A DNA stretch of 13,809 nt, taken from NCBI GenBank assembly GCA_046757725.1, contig JBHHYU010000085.1, positions 1 through 13,809 on the forward strand, in the 5' to 3' direction. Under the pieces are notes generated by a model, which made no database searches, had not been told where the DNA came from, and was given only the letters and a program-made list of their open reading frames with translations. The position numbers and the translations under genes are program-made. Positions 7,729 through 13,809 of the stretch are shown one piece after another. Source of the DNA: JBHHYU01 sp046757725. Its GTDB lineage: Bacteria > Desulfobacterota > Binatia > UBA9968. Within the stretch, counting starts at the first letter, position 1; the number at the start of each line of letters is the position of its first letter.

Positions 7729-7872
7729 CTAGATGTGAGCTTCTAGAAGGACAACGGAACGGCTCATATCGCCCTTACCCAAGATTTCCTCAAGGAGTCT
7801 CTCCTTCACGGGGCTAACACGAACATCTCGCTGTTGTAGTTTCGTACTCGTCGTGGGATTGGATGATGGCAA
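7729..7872 (-). CDS. Possible 47-residue hypothetical protein
   Basis: A short minus-strand frame from TTG 7872 with protein-like composition, including a charged amphipathic stretch (RVSPVKERLLEEILGKGD) and a hydrophobic C-terminus. I do not recognise it. There is no Shine-Dalgarno before the TTG. The same frame upstream contains a 10-codon mini-ORF from ATG 7917 that ends in TAA at 7885-7887, so this may be a longer gene broken by a nonsense mutation. A near-consensus promoter lies immediately upstream. Low confidence. Confidence 0.3.
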   Translation of the reverse strand: MPSSNPTTSTKLQQRDVRVSPVKERLLEEILGKGDMSRSVVLLEAHI

Positions 7873-7930
7873 GTTGTTGAATATTTAATCCGACTTAACC
7901 GGTTTAGGTCTCGACATCACCCTAGATAGA

Positions 7931-7960
7931 ATTATACCACTTCGTATGTCCAATGTCCAA
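7931..7960 (-). promoter_or_regulatory. Candidate sigma-70 promoter, minus strand
   Basis: Read on the minus strand, TTGGAC (7960-7955) is followed after 18 bases by a perfect TATAAT (7936-7931). The -35 half contains a tandem TTGGACAT/TGGACATA repeat. Transcription would start near 7924, only a few bases before the ATG at 7917, so the transcript would be almost leaderless. It could serve the small ORF at 7729-7872 or, with a long leader, the DUF262-like gene. Confidence 0.45.
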
Positions 7961-8062
7961 AAAAAATAGGATAGGGTCTTTTTTTTTATTGGCTAGACGG
8001 ATATGAGTGCCAAAGGAAAACCAAGCCTCATGTTTTTGCTTTACCAATGGTCCCGAAACTCG

Positions 8063-8092
8063 TTTATTCGATAAAGGGGAGTCAAAAGGAGG
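8063..8092 (+). promoter_or_regulatory. Inverted repeat and Shine-Dalgarno before mddA
   Basis: TTTAT-TCG-ATAAA (8063-8075) is a perfect 5+3+5 inverted repeat that could be an operator. AGGAGG at 8087-8092 is a consensus Shine-Dalgarno 8 bases before the ATG at 8101. It selects that start over an in-frame upstream ATG at 8047. Confidence 0.6.
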
Positions 8093-8100
8093 AAGGTACC

Positions 8101-8829
8101 ATGAGCAAAGTAGCGGTCTTCGTATATGGGGTTTTCGCCTACGTTGTTTTCTTCACAACTTTCCTGTACGCCATCGGCTTTGTGGGCAACATCATAGTTC
8201 CCAAGTCCATTGATTCGGGCGCCAAAGGGTCTTTCAGCCAGGCCTTGCTTATCAACCTTGTTCTACTCACCCTGTTTGCGATCCAGCACAGCGGGATGGC
8301 ACGCCAGGGATTCAAAAGATGGTGGACCAGAGTTATACCGCAACCGATAGAACGCAGTACCTTTGTCCTTATTGCCAGTCTGTTGTTATGTTTTATCTTT
8401 TGGCAATGGCAACCCTTACCCGGTGTGGTTTGGGACGTTGAAAATGACGCCGGCTGGTTTGCTCTTCAAGGGCTTTTCTGGATCGGTTGGTTTCTCGTAC
8501 TCCTGGCTACTTTTATGATCGGTCATTTTGAGCTCTTCGGATTGGAGCAAGTCTTTTTGCACTTGCGCGGCAAGGAAACGCCGCCTGTCATGTTCAAGAT
8601 GCCTGGGCTCTACAGGTGTGTCCGCCACCCGATCATGCTGGGTTTTATTATTGCTTTTTGGGCAGCACCGGTGATGACAGTTGGTCACCTCCTTTTTGCA
8701 ACCGTAACCACAATCTATATTCTCATCGCTATACAATTGGAGGAGCGTGACCTCATGGGCTTTTTTGGGGAGGCGTACAAGCAGTATCGACAGCACGTAT
8801 CGATGCTCATACCCATAAGGAAAAAATAG
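8101..8829 (+). CDS. mddA: MddA-like methanethiol S-methyltransferase
   Basis: A 242-residue integral membrane protein of the NnrU/isoprenylcysteine carboxyl methyltransferase-like superfamily, closest to MddA, which methylates methanethiol with S-adenosylmethionine to give dimethyl sulfide. About six hydrophobic helices are visible. Family landmarks are IQHSGMAR (61-68), IERSTFV (83-89), WDVEN (111-115) and the C-terminal SAM-site elements RHPIMLGF (175-182) and EERDL with FGEAYKQYRQHVSMLIP (214-238). Length matches the family (about 240-270). The start at 8101 is set by AGGAGG 8 bases upstream; an ATG at 8047 would add 18 atypical residues. It is the only intact plus-strand gene here, alone in its transcription unit. 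NnrU-like proteins are similar, so substrate specificity is inferred. Confidence 0.82.
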   Translation: MSKVAVFVYGVFAYVVFFTTFLYAIGFVGNIIVPKSIDSGAKGSFSQALLINLVLLTLFAIQHSGMARQGFKRWWTRVIPQPIERSTFVLIASLLLCFIFWQWQPLPGVVWDVENDAGWFALQGLFWIGWFLVLLATFMIGHFELFGLEQVFLHLRGKETPPVMFKMPGLYRCVRHPIMLGFIIAFWAAPVMTVGHLLFATVTTIYILIAIQLEERDLMGFFGEAYKQYRQHVSMLIPIRKK

Positions 8830-8915
8830 AATTTGACCAGCAATCCGGGCAGGTAGAAGCGCCAGACCATAAAGGGTCGCCCCTGCCAAAGGGAGCGGCC
8901 CAACGCTTTTGAAGT

Positions 8916-9527
8916 TCAGTCCAAAGTGGAAGGGGCTATCCTTCGCAATTGCATGAGGAGCCAAAAATCGTACATGTTGGGAAAGTTGAATACCTCGAGC
9001 TTACGGTGGCCTTCCGCCGTCTCATACACAATGTCTATGGACTGTTCTTGCCACGAAATCCCAAGCAGCTTGGCTTTCTTTTGGTCGACATAGTCACCGG
9101 CCGCCCGCAGAAGCTCTGACATCTTGTGGCCATTCGGTATTCCGTACCCTTCCCGCCGTCTCTGCCGCGCCTCCTGGTCTAAACGCTTTAGTTCTTCAGA
9201 TGTGTAACGCAGTTCGAAACCCGTGGGATGAGGTTCCGTACCAGAAGTTCCTTTCTTCTGAAAGAGCTTCCTTAGCAAACCTTCCTCCGCAGCTTGGGGC
9301 CGACCATGTTCGAGAACCCATGAAGGTAATCCATTCCGATCCAGCCTCCCGGTTTGAACTCGTACGAAATAGTCGTCGCCTTTTCTCTCTAACTCAAAGG
9401 CTTCAATACACAGCACCTCTAGTGCTTGCCCGATGACCCGCAGGGGCAGGGCATAGCAAGCGCTCTTAACCTGTGCCGTTTGGAAATTTGAAGCGCAAAA
9501 GCTCATGGATACCCAATAAAGCAACAT
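8916..9527 (-). CDS. Conserved-looking hypothetical protein, 203 residues
   Basis: I do not recognise this soluble protein. The N-terminal half is mixed and beta-like (LEVLCIEAFELERKGDDYFVRVQTG). The middle holds a strongly charged helix (SEELKRLDQEARQRRREGYG) followed by a Leu/Ala-rich segment (KMSELLRAAGDYVDQKKAKL). The C-terminal part is beta-rich with aromatic residues (FNFPNMYDFWLLMQLRR). There is no signal peptide or catalytic motif. ATG 9527 is used; ATG 9506 (residue 8) is an alternative, and neither has a good Shine-Dalgarno. It converges with mddA, leaving 86 bases between stops. The frame is long and its residue mix is protein-like, which supports a real gene. Confidence 0.65.
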   Translation of the reverse strand: MLLYWVSMSFCASNFQTAQVKSACYALPLRVIGQALEVLCIEAFELERKGDDYFVRVQTGRLDRNGLPSWVLEHGRPQAAEEGLLRKLFQKKGTSGTEPHPTGFELRYTSEELKRLDQEARQRRREGYGIPNGHKMSELLRAAGDYVDQKKAKLLGISWQEQSIDIVYETAEGHRKLEVFNFPNMYDFWLLMQLRRIAPSTLD

Positions 9528-9957
9528 TTATGCCAAAACACGGTTCTAAGAGGTAGTCGATACAAATAGGTTATTTTTCGATGACCGGGCTCTAGTGGTT
9601 GCCAAGAAAATGACATCAAGCGGGATAGCGGCCAAGCACAACACCAAAATCTGTCACTTTGAGGCATCAAAACCTGGGAACGATGTCTACCGGAGATTGT
9701 TTTGTGACATGCTCACACGTAGTCTTATATTTGCTCCCGACATCTTGAAATCGGTTCCTTGATGTCCAAAAATTTCAATAGTTACCGCAGAGTTATCGAG
9801 ACATTCGTAATACCTTCACCCCCAATCCTCGCTCCAGGGATTCAATAAAAGAGAGCTGAGGCCAACAAACCGATCAATCGGCGCCGATTCTTTCAAATGC
9901 TAGAGGCGTATGGGGTTTTGAGATATGGCGGTGACGGAACTATCTTACGGGCTTGGT
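9528..9957. other. Intergenic region upstream of the hypothetical gene
   Basis: No supported gene. A 14-base perfect palindrome AATCGGCGCCGATT (9876-9889) overlaps a second one, CCGATCAATCGG (9870-9881). They lie about 70 bases after the gor stop and could form a hairpin, but no T-tract follows. A minus-strand frame of about 45 codons around 9660-9810 is open but lacks a start codon and family motif. Confidence 0.4.
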
Positions 9958-11328
9958 CTAGGGCTCAATCGTAGGCCCACGCATGGTAACAAATTCCTCA
10001 GCCGCCGTTGGATGGACACCCACTGTGGCATCGAACTGGGCCTTGGTTGCCCGACACTTTAGGGCGATGGCGAGACCCTGAATAATTTCCCCGGCGTCCG
10101 GCCCAACCATGTGGCAACCGACTACTCTGTCGGTGGCACGCTCGACGATGAGCTTCATCATGGTCTTCTCGTCGCGCCCGGAGAGGGTATGCTTCAGGGG
10201 TCGAAAGATCGATTTGTAAATGTCAACCGGGCCGCACCGTTCACATGCCGTCTCTTCGGTGTAACCGACACTCCCCACCGGAGGCTGGCTGAATACGGCA
10301 GTGGGGACGTTTTCATAATCCATTATGGACGATTCACCGGCAAACAGTGTCCGGGCAAAGACCATACCCTCTGCAATTGCTACCGGCGTTAACTTCAATC
10401 GATCCGTTACATCTCCTATGGCGTAGATGGAGGAAACACTGGTGCGAAAATGACCGTCGATGGCGATGGCGCCGTTTCGTGTCATTTTTACTCCGACTTT
10501 TTCGAGCGCGAGCCCCGCTGTGTTGGGCGCCCTCCCAGTGGCGAACAAAATGGCGCCGGCCCCGACGGATGTGCCATCCTTCAGGGTGGCAACCACGCTC
10601 TCACCCGCTCTGTCGATCCGTGTCACCGCGGAGTCAAATCTGAGGTCAATTCCTTTTTTGATCATTTCTGTAGCGAGTGTCCGGCGCACGTCGATGTCAA
10701 ATCCTCTCATGAAAAGCGGACCGCGATAAAGCTGGACCACTTCCATACCCAATCCGTGGAAGATCCCGGCGAACTCAACCGCAATATAACCGCCGCCAAC
10801 GATGATGACACGACTGGGGAGTTCCTTGAGAAAAAACGCTTCATTTGAGGTAATCACATGCTCCTTCCCCGGCACGTCGGGTACCACTGGCCAGCCCCCG
10901 GTTGCAACGAGAATATTTGCAGCCGTGATCCTCTTCCCACCAACCTCCACGGTATGGGGATCCAAAATGTGTGCGCGAGCGTCAAAAATTCTGACACCGC
11001 TCTTTTCTAGGAGGTTGCGATAAACTCCGTTGAGCCGCGCGATTTCCCTGTTCTTTCTGTCAATCAAAGCCGTCCAGTCCGCGTGGGGACTACCAACGGT
11101 CCACCCGAATCCTGCTGCGTCCTCGAAATCATCTGCGAAATGCGCGGCGTAGACTAAAAGCTTTTTGGGGATACATCCGACGTTCACGCAGGTCCCGCCA
11201 AGGTAGCGCTCCTCGGCAATCGCCACACTCGCGCCATAGCCCGCCGACATGCGGCTTGCCCGCACGCCACCCGAACCTGCTCCGATGGTAAACAGGTCGT
11301 AATCGTAGTGGTGGGAATCAGCTTTCAG
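9958..11328 (-). CDS. gor: Glutathione reductase (NADPH), probable CTG start
   Basis: A class I FAD-dependent pyridine nucleotide-disulfide oxidoreductase that reduces glutathione disulfide with NADPH in the cytoplasm. With the start proposed here it has 456 residues, the normal family length. IGAGSGG (15-21) is the FAD-binding glycine motif; GGTCVNVGCIPKKL carries the redox cysteines C47 and C52. IIVGGGYIAVEFAG is the NADPH-binding fold, followed by Arg-containing segments typical of NADPH use. ATGRAPNT and AIGDV complete the FAD site, and HPTAAEEF supplies the H439/E444 acid-base pair. The first standard start, GTG 11265, would delete the FAD motif, which is clearly in frame upstream. No ATG, GTG or TTG lies between it and the upstream TAG. 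CTG 11328, preceded by GGTGA 7 bases upstream, is the best candidate; a sequencing error is the alternative. Confidence 0.92.
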   Translation of the reverse strand: MKADSHHYDYDLFTIGAGSGGVRASRMSAGYGASVAIAEERYLGGTCVNVGCIPKKLLVYAAHFADDFEDAAGFGWTVGSPHADWTALIDRKNREIARLNGVYRNLLEKSGVRIFDARAHILDPHTVEVGGKRITAANILVATGGWPVVPDVPGKEHVITSNEAFFLKELPSRVIIVGGGYIAVEFAGIFHGLGMEVVQLYRGPLFMRGFDIDVRRTLATEMIKKGIDLRFDSAVTRIDRAGESVVATLKDGTSVGAGAILFATGRAPNTAGLALEKVGVKMTRNGAIAIDGHFRTSVSSIYAIGDVTDRLKLTPVAIAEGMVFARTLFAGESSIMDYENVPTAVFSQPPVGSVGYTEETACERCGPVDIYKSIFRPLKHTLSGRDEKTMMKLIVERATDRVVGCHMVGPDAGEIIQGLAIALKCRATKAQFDATVGVHPTAAEEFVTMRGPTIEP

Positions 11329-11554
11329 GGTAACTTCACCGAAAATTTGATTGCATTTAGCGACAGCCTGACTAAGAAAAAACCGGAAGGCTCCACGAAA
11401 AAACTCACCTCGAAGCGCTGTTAGAGCAAGAGAACGCTATCAAATTCTGCCACGTTTGGGCCGAAACCAATAGACGTAGCCTATGGTGCGCTTTTTTCCT
11501 GGCTGATCTTTTGTCCAGGCAGGTCCCTGCTGACCGCTCCAACCTATCTCACAC

Positions 11555-11845
11555 CTAACAATTGACGTAGATGTGAACAGCATCCTCCTCTATCCGGTGC
11601 CCGCGCGTAATCAGTTTTACGATGCTACAGACGTTGCGTCCAACATTATCGATGTCACACAACGGAAAGCCGTCCTTGAGAAACCTTCCAATAAATTTCG
11701 CTTCCCCCAGAGTCACAATCTGGAGGTATTCCAGATTGTCCTTTTCAAAGTAGCGCTCGGTACCAGGGGCGCAGTGGTCCAATTCGATCTGTAGCTTCGG
11801 AGAAATTTTTATCCCCACAAATAATCGTTTATCCGTCTCATCCAT
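11555..11845 (-). CDS. Small hypothetical protein, 96 residues
   Basis: I do not recognise this protein, but its composition is that of a real soluble protein: RLFVGIKISPKLQIELDHC near the start, then EYLQIVTLGEAKFIGRFLKD, and NVGRNVCSIVKLITRG near the C-terminus. The RLFVGI opening recalls 2'-5' RNA ligase (LigT) N-termini, but no H-x-T/S-x catalytic motifs occur, so that assignment is not made. The ATG at 11845 has GGTGA about 8 bases upstream; a TTG at 11851 would add two residues. It lies 226 bases upstream of gor on the same strand, so cotranscription is possible but unproven. Confidence 0.6.
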   Translation of the reverse strand: MDETDKRLFVGIKISPKLQIELDHCAPGTERYFEKDNLEYLQIVTLGEAKFIGRFLKDGFPLCDIDNVGRNVCSIVKLITRGHRIEEDAVHIYVNC

Positions 11846-11874
11846 CCCCAATCACCGGTTATCCTCTACTTCAT

Positions 11875-12084
11875 TCAGTACTGTATCTCCATCCAAACAC
11901 TTACAGCCTCCAGCTTCCAGGAGCCACTCTCTTTAACCCAGCGACTTCTACGCCGAAAACAACCACAGGCTACTGTAACCACAATCTCCCCGGAGACATT
12001 ACACTCATCATCCCTTGCTCATGGACAGCATTGAAAGATACCGGCGAGCGGGTCGAGGTTTAGCGCAATAATATACCGCGGCAT
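11875..12084 (-). pseudogene. Short frame interrupted by one TGA, possible gene remnant
   Basis: From ATG 12084 (AGGGG 5 bases upstream) a minus-strand frame runs 21 codons to TGA at 12019-12021, then 47 more open codons to a second TGA at 11875-11877. That stop is 29 bases before the next gene. The codons around the internal stop read Cys-Cys-Pro-TGA-Ala. It may be a nonsense-broken gene, two unrelated chance frames or, least likely, a selenocysteine codon. The antisense strand is also open for about 69 codons, so coding evidence is weak. Confidence 0.25.
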
Positions 12085-12135
12085 GCAGCCCCTAAAACAC
12101 CCGTTCGGAGTTAGTGATTCCACTAAAACTCCTAC

Positions 12136-12315
12136 TTAGTCACTCCCACCCCCCAACCCCTCTCGGATAATCCTGTCTACGTCGAAGATTCGCATCTCCA
12201 GGTTGTATAGATAGCGGTAAGCTATAGCCTGCTTCCATTTAGGCCATTTGTCCAGGATCCCACGGACCTCATCTTCCGCTTGTTTGAGCCGTTCTAAATC
12301 AACTACACTAGCCAT
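12136..12315 (-). CDS. Small hypothetical helical protein, 59 residues
   Basis: A 59-codon frame from ATG 12315 to TAA 12136. The product is charged and predicted mostly helical: VVDLERLKQAEDEVRGIL, then DKWPKWKQAIAYRYLYNLE, RIFDVDRIIREG, and a Gly-Gly-Gly-Ser-Asp tail. Heptad-like spacing of Leu/Ile and the paired Trp/Tyr residues look like a real small protein, not a shadow frame. It has no signal peptide or membrane helix. The Shine-Dalgarno is poor (GGTGG about 11 bases before the ATG). It is alone between the TGA-interrupted frame and the dehydrogenase remnant, and I cannot assign a family. Confidence 0.5.
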   Translation of the reverse strand: MASVVDLERLKQAEDEVRGILDKWPKWKQAIAYRYLYNLEMRIFDVDRIIREGLGGGSD

Positions 12316-12752
12316 ATTTTCATAGTGCCACCGGGATCGTCCGGTTGCAAGCAGATGGAGGCTTCAACAGCAACCGGTACGGGATGAGTACAATGAGTTG
12401 ACGTTGGCCTTGGATATGGTTAAGGGTGGCCTGGCCACAGAGCCGGCTTGATACGCCGCCAGGCGGGCACGTGAGAGTTCGGCTACTTATTCGCGCAATG
12501 CACTGGATTACCCTGGTTAGGGTATCGTCTCCGGCAACGGCTTTTCCAGAGCCACCGGTCGCGGAAAGCTGGTACCTGTGGGCATCGTTTCACCGAACGA
12601 GCAGCGCGACAGTGATTTTCCGATGATCCTCAATGACCGCGCGCGAGCTTGAGCATTGGCATACGGGGGCGATTACAAGGCAAGATACCCGAGTTCAATT
12701 GCTACGCCGGCCCTGTGGAAAAAGTAACACCGACCTCCACCTGTTTCTTTCC
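12316..12752. other. Gap with decayed coding sequence
   Basis: About 440 bases between the 59-residue gene and the M20 gene. The right part holds the formate-dehydrogenase-like remnant (12521-12711). In the left part a plus-strand frame is open from about 12326 to a TGA near 12451, with protein-like codons (RDEYNELTLALDMVKGG), but it has no start and no family match. It may be another decayed piece. Confidence 0.4.
12521..12711 (+). pseudogene. Remnant of a molybdopterin formate-dehydrogenase-like subunit
   Basis: Read on the plus strand, the frame from 12521 gives ...GRGKLVPV...DSDFPMILN. After one extra base at 12635 the next frame continues TARELEHWHTGAITRQ. Joined, this matches the start of the C-terminal molybdopterin-binding domain of formate-dehydrogenase/assimilatory-nitrate-reductase alpha subunits ('FP.iL.TGR.LeHWHTG.mTRR'). 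An in-frame TAG (12518-12520) lies at the upstream end, and similarity fades after about 12711. Only some 65 of an expected 700-950 residues remain, with a frameshift and a stop, so this is a dead fragment. The ATG at 12633 opens a 112-codon frame through the motif and into the antisense of the M20 gene; I regard it as part of the remnant, not a gene. Confidence 0.7.
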
Positions 12753-13809
12753 CTAATCGGTATTGAGCTCTTTTCTCGTTTTGGTACAGATATCGAGAGC
12801 CGCAAGAGCATAAACTTTGCTACAATTGATCATATTGTTGATACCCACACCCCGCCTCTTACCGGAAGGGTTATCCCAGTCCAGAGCCTCTTTTTCTTCC
12901 GGGTCTACCAGATGCGTGCCGAATCCGGCACCGTATGTGATGGCAGGAACCCCATACTGGGCTATCCGTGAGCCGTCGCTTGTAATGCCATAACGTACGG
13001 GTTCTGAATACTGCACCTCCCGCCCAAACACACCTTTGTGTGCCTCTTCCATGGCACGTGCAACATATTCTTTTTTGGAGATCTCGTAACCGCCGGTAGA
13101 GAGATAGATCTCCACACGGGTCTTGATATCTCCCTCCTTCTTTTCAACCCTGGCGCAAACCCCTTCCAGCTCCCTCTGGATTTTCAAGGGCGGCGTGCCG
13201 GGCAGCGTCTTCACAATGACATAGATACTGGTCACCGGTAGCGTCCCAGGCTTGAAGGGGTTACCGCCTTCAATGGCTCCTATCTGTACCGTCGGCAGCA
13301 TGAAGGGGTGGGTGAATTTTTTTTGGTACTCTGTCTCCCAGTCCTGGATCGCTCGGGCTACTGCCAGTGCCTTCAAAACAAAGGTCTTCGCACTACCCTC
13401 TACACGGACTTGCGCCCAGACGAGCCCCGCATTTCCAACCTGCAATCTCAGCCCGGTAGGTTCTCCGATGATGCACATGTCCGCCGTCACACCGTGGTCC
13501 ATCAGGTATCTCGCCCCGACACCTCCCCCCCGGTAGCTCTTGCCATGGAATCTTCCCACCGGAGCCTTTTCGATCTCGCCGACCACACCGGAGATGACGA
13601 TGTTGCCCTTTCTCTCTACCTGCGCCTTCAAAATCATATCCACTGCTGTGATATAGCAGGGAAAGGCACACTTCATATTGACGAGGCCTCGCCCATAAAT
13701 GCGATCCTCGGTGACGCGAGTCGGTTCAGGATTATCAAAATGGTCCATGTGACCGTTGAACATCAGGGTAGGCCCTTCCCCTGTCCCCCTGAGGGTACCG
13801 ATTACATTG
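12753..13809 (-). CDS. Divergent M20-family peptidase/deacylase, 5' partial
   Basis: A member of the M20 metallopeptidase fold (ArgE/DapE-like amidohydrolases), about 351 residues visible, with the N-terminus beyond the window edge. Translation stays open upstream of ATG 13763, reading NVIGTLRGTGEGPTLMFNGHMD, so that ATG is internal. GHMD is the first zinc-ligand motif. YGRGLVNMK matches 'GRG..D.K' but has Asn in place of the bridging Asp. VVGEIEK occupies the Glu-Glu base region, and IIGEPTG is the usual later ligand region. The dimerisation-domain segment after VRVEGSAK is short and lacks the usual His. The C-terminal 'H..nE' site reads RRGVGINNMIN, without His or Glu. It may be a subfamily with altered metal binding or a degenerating paralogue. 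Substrate unknown. Confidence 0.8.
   Translation of the reverse strand, partial: NVIGTLRGTGEGPTLMFNGHMDHFDNPEPTRVTEDRIYGRGLVNMKCAFPCYITAVDMILKAQVERKGNIVISGVVGEIEKAPVGRFHGKSYRGGGVGARYLMDHGVTADMCIIGEPTGLRLQVGNAGLVWAQVRVEGSAKTFVLKALAVARAIQDWETEYQKKFTHPFMLPTVQIGAIEGGNPFKPGTLPVTSIYVIVKTLPGTPPLKIQRELEGVCARVEKKEGDIKTRVEIYLSTGGYEISKKEYVARAMEEAHKGVFGREVQYSEPVRYGITSDGSRIAQYGVPAITYGAGFGTHLVDPEEKEALDWDNPSGKRRGVGINNMINCSKVYALAALDICTKTRKELNTD

Larger units (their letters stand above)
7542..8100. other. Divergent intergenic region between DUF262-like gene and mddA
   Basis: About 560 bases that must hold the promoters of both flanking, divergently read genes. A perfect hairpin GTAGGGC/GCCCTAC (7641-7663) and ACCTCG/CGAGGT (7686-7712) lie in the leader side of the minus gene. 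Near 7958-7996 an A-run and a T-run (CCAAAAAAAATA ... TTTTTTTTTATTGG) form an AT-rich inverted repeat that could terminate in either direction. A minus-strand promoter and small ORF are listed separately. TTTAT-TCG-ATAAA (8063-8075) is a short inverted repeat just upstream of mddA. Confidence 0.5.

Noticed and set aside
8416..8964. 182-codon minus-strand ORF opposite mddA
   Set aside because: It is the antisense shadow of a well-supported family member (MddA). Its residues are rich in His/Cys/Lys without any motif.
11555..11845. 2'-5' RNA ligase (LigT) identity for the 96-residue protein
   Set aside because: Only the RLFVGI opening is similar; both catalytic H-x-T/S-x motifs are absent and the protein is about half the family length.
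12435..12485. Resemblance to group II intron domain V (GAGCCG ... GTTCGGC)
   Set aside because: The stem lengths and bulge do not fit domain V well, no reverse transcriptase or other intron domains are near, and a match of this size is expected by chance.
12633..12971. 112-codon plus-strand ORF taken as a gene
   Set aside because: Only its first 25 codons match the formate-dehydrogenase motif. The rest runs antisense through the M20 gene, so it is part of a remnant.
1..13809. tRNA, rRNA or CRISPR array
   Set aside because: I scanned for T-loop-like GTTCGANTC with paired arms and for regularly spaced repeats and found none. The only regular repeat is the in-frame 135-bp coding unit.

Overview
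The window comes from a bacterium, most likely Gram-negative. It has moderate GC, Shine-Dalgarno-led genes, a bacterial NADPH glutathione reductase, a methanethiol S-methyltransferase-type membrane protein and a prokaryotic SLC12-like transporter. No rRNA, tRNA or lineage marker is present. The gene mix and loose packing (about 70% coding, with gaps of 300-1100 bases) would fit an environmental lineage such as Desulfobacterota, Nitrospirota or NC10-like bacteria, but that is a guess.

Layout, left to right. 1-354: no supported gene. 355-3009 (minus): a cation-chloride cotransporter (SLC12) homologue with an unusual charged coiled-coil tail. A short ORF with a good Shine-Dalgarno lies just upstream of it. 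3283-3331: a convincing intrinsic terminator on the minus strand. It closes a three-gene minus-strand operon (5034 to 3437) made of an excisionase-type helix-turn-helix protein, a soluble coiled-coil protein and a membrane-anchored coiled-coil protein built from 45-residue repeats, two of them identical at DNA level. 5035-6119: gene-poor, with a dispersed-repeat element of inverted CACGAAG units (5604-5711). 6120-7541 (minus): a DUF262/ParB-like protein with a DGLQR motif. 7542-8100: a promoter and a possible small ORF on the minus strand, then the leader of mddA (8101-8829, plus). 8916-9527 (minus): a hypothetical protein. 9958-11328 (minus): glutathione reductase, whose FAD-binding glycine motif lies upstream of every standard start codon, so a CTG start is proposed. 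11555-11845 and 12136-12315 (minus): small hypothetical proteins, with a TGA-interrupted frame between them. 12521-12711 (plus): a frameshifted remnant of a molybdopterin formate-dehydrogenase-like catalytic subunit. 12753-13809 (minus, running off the edge): a divergent M20-family peptidase/deacylase.

No single pathway links the genes. Thiol and sulfur chemistry is represented twice (Gor and MddA), but the two are not in one operon. The parts least explained by known systems are the helix-turn-helix/coiled-coil operon and the solitary DUF262-like protein. The decayed dehydrogenase fragment and several short frames in the gaps suggest ongoing gene loss.
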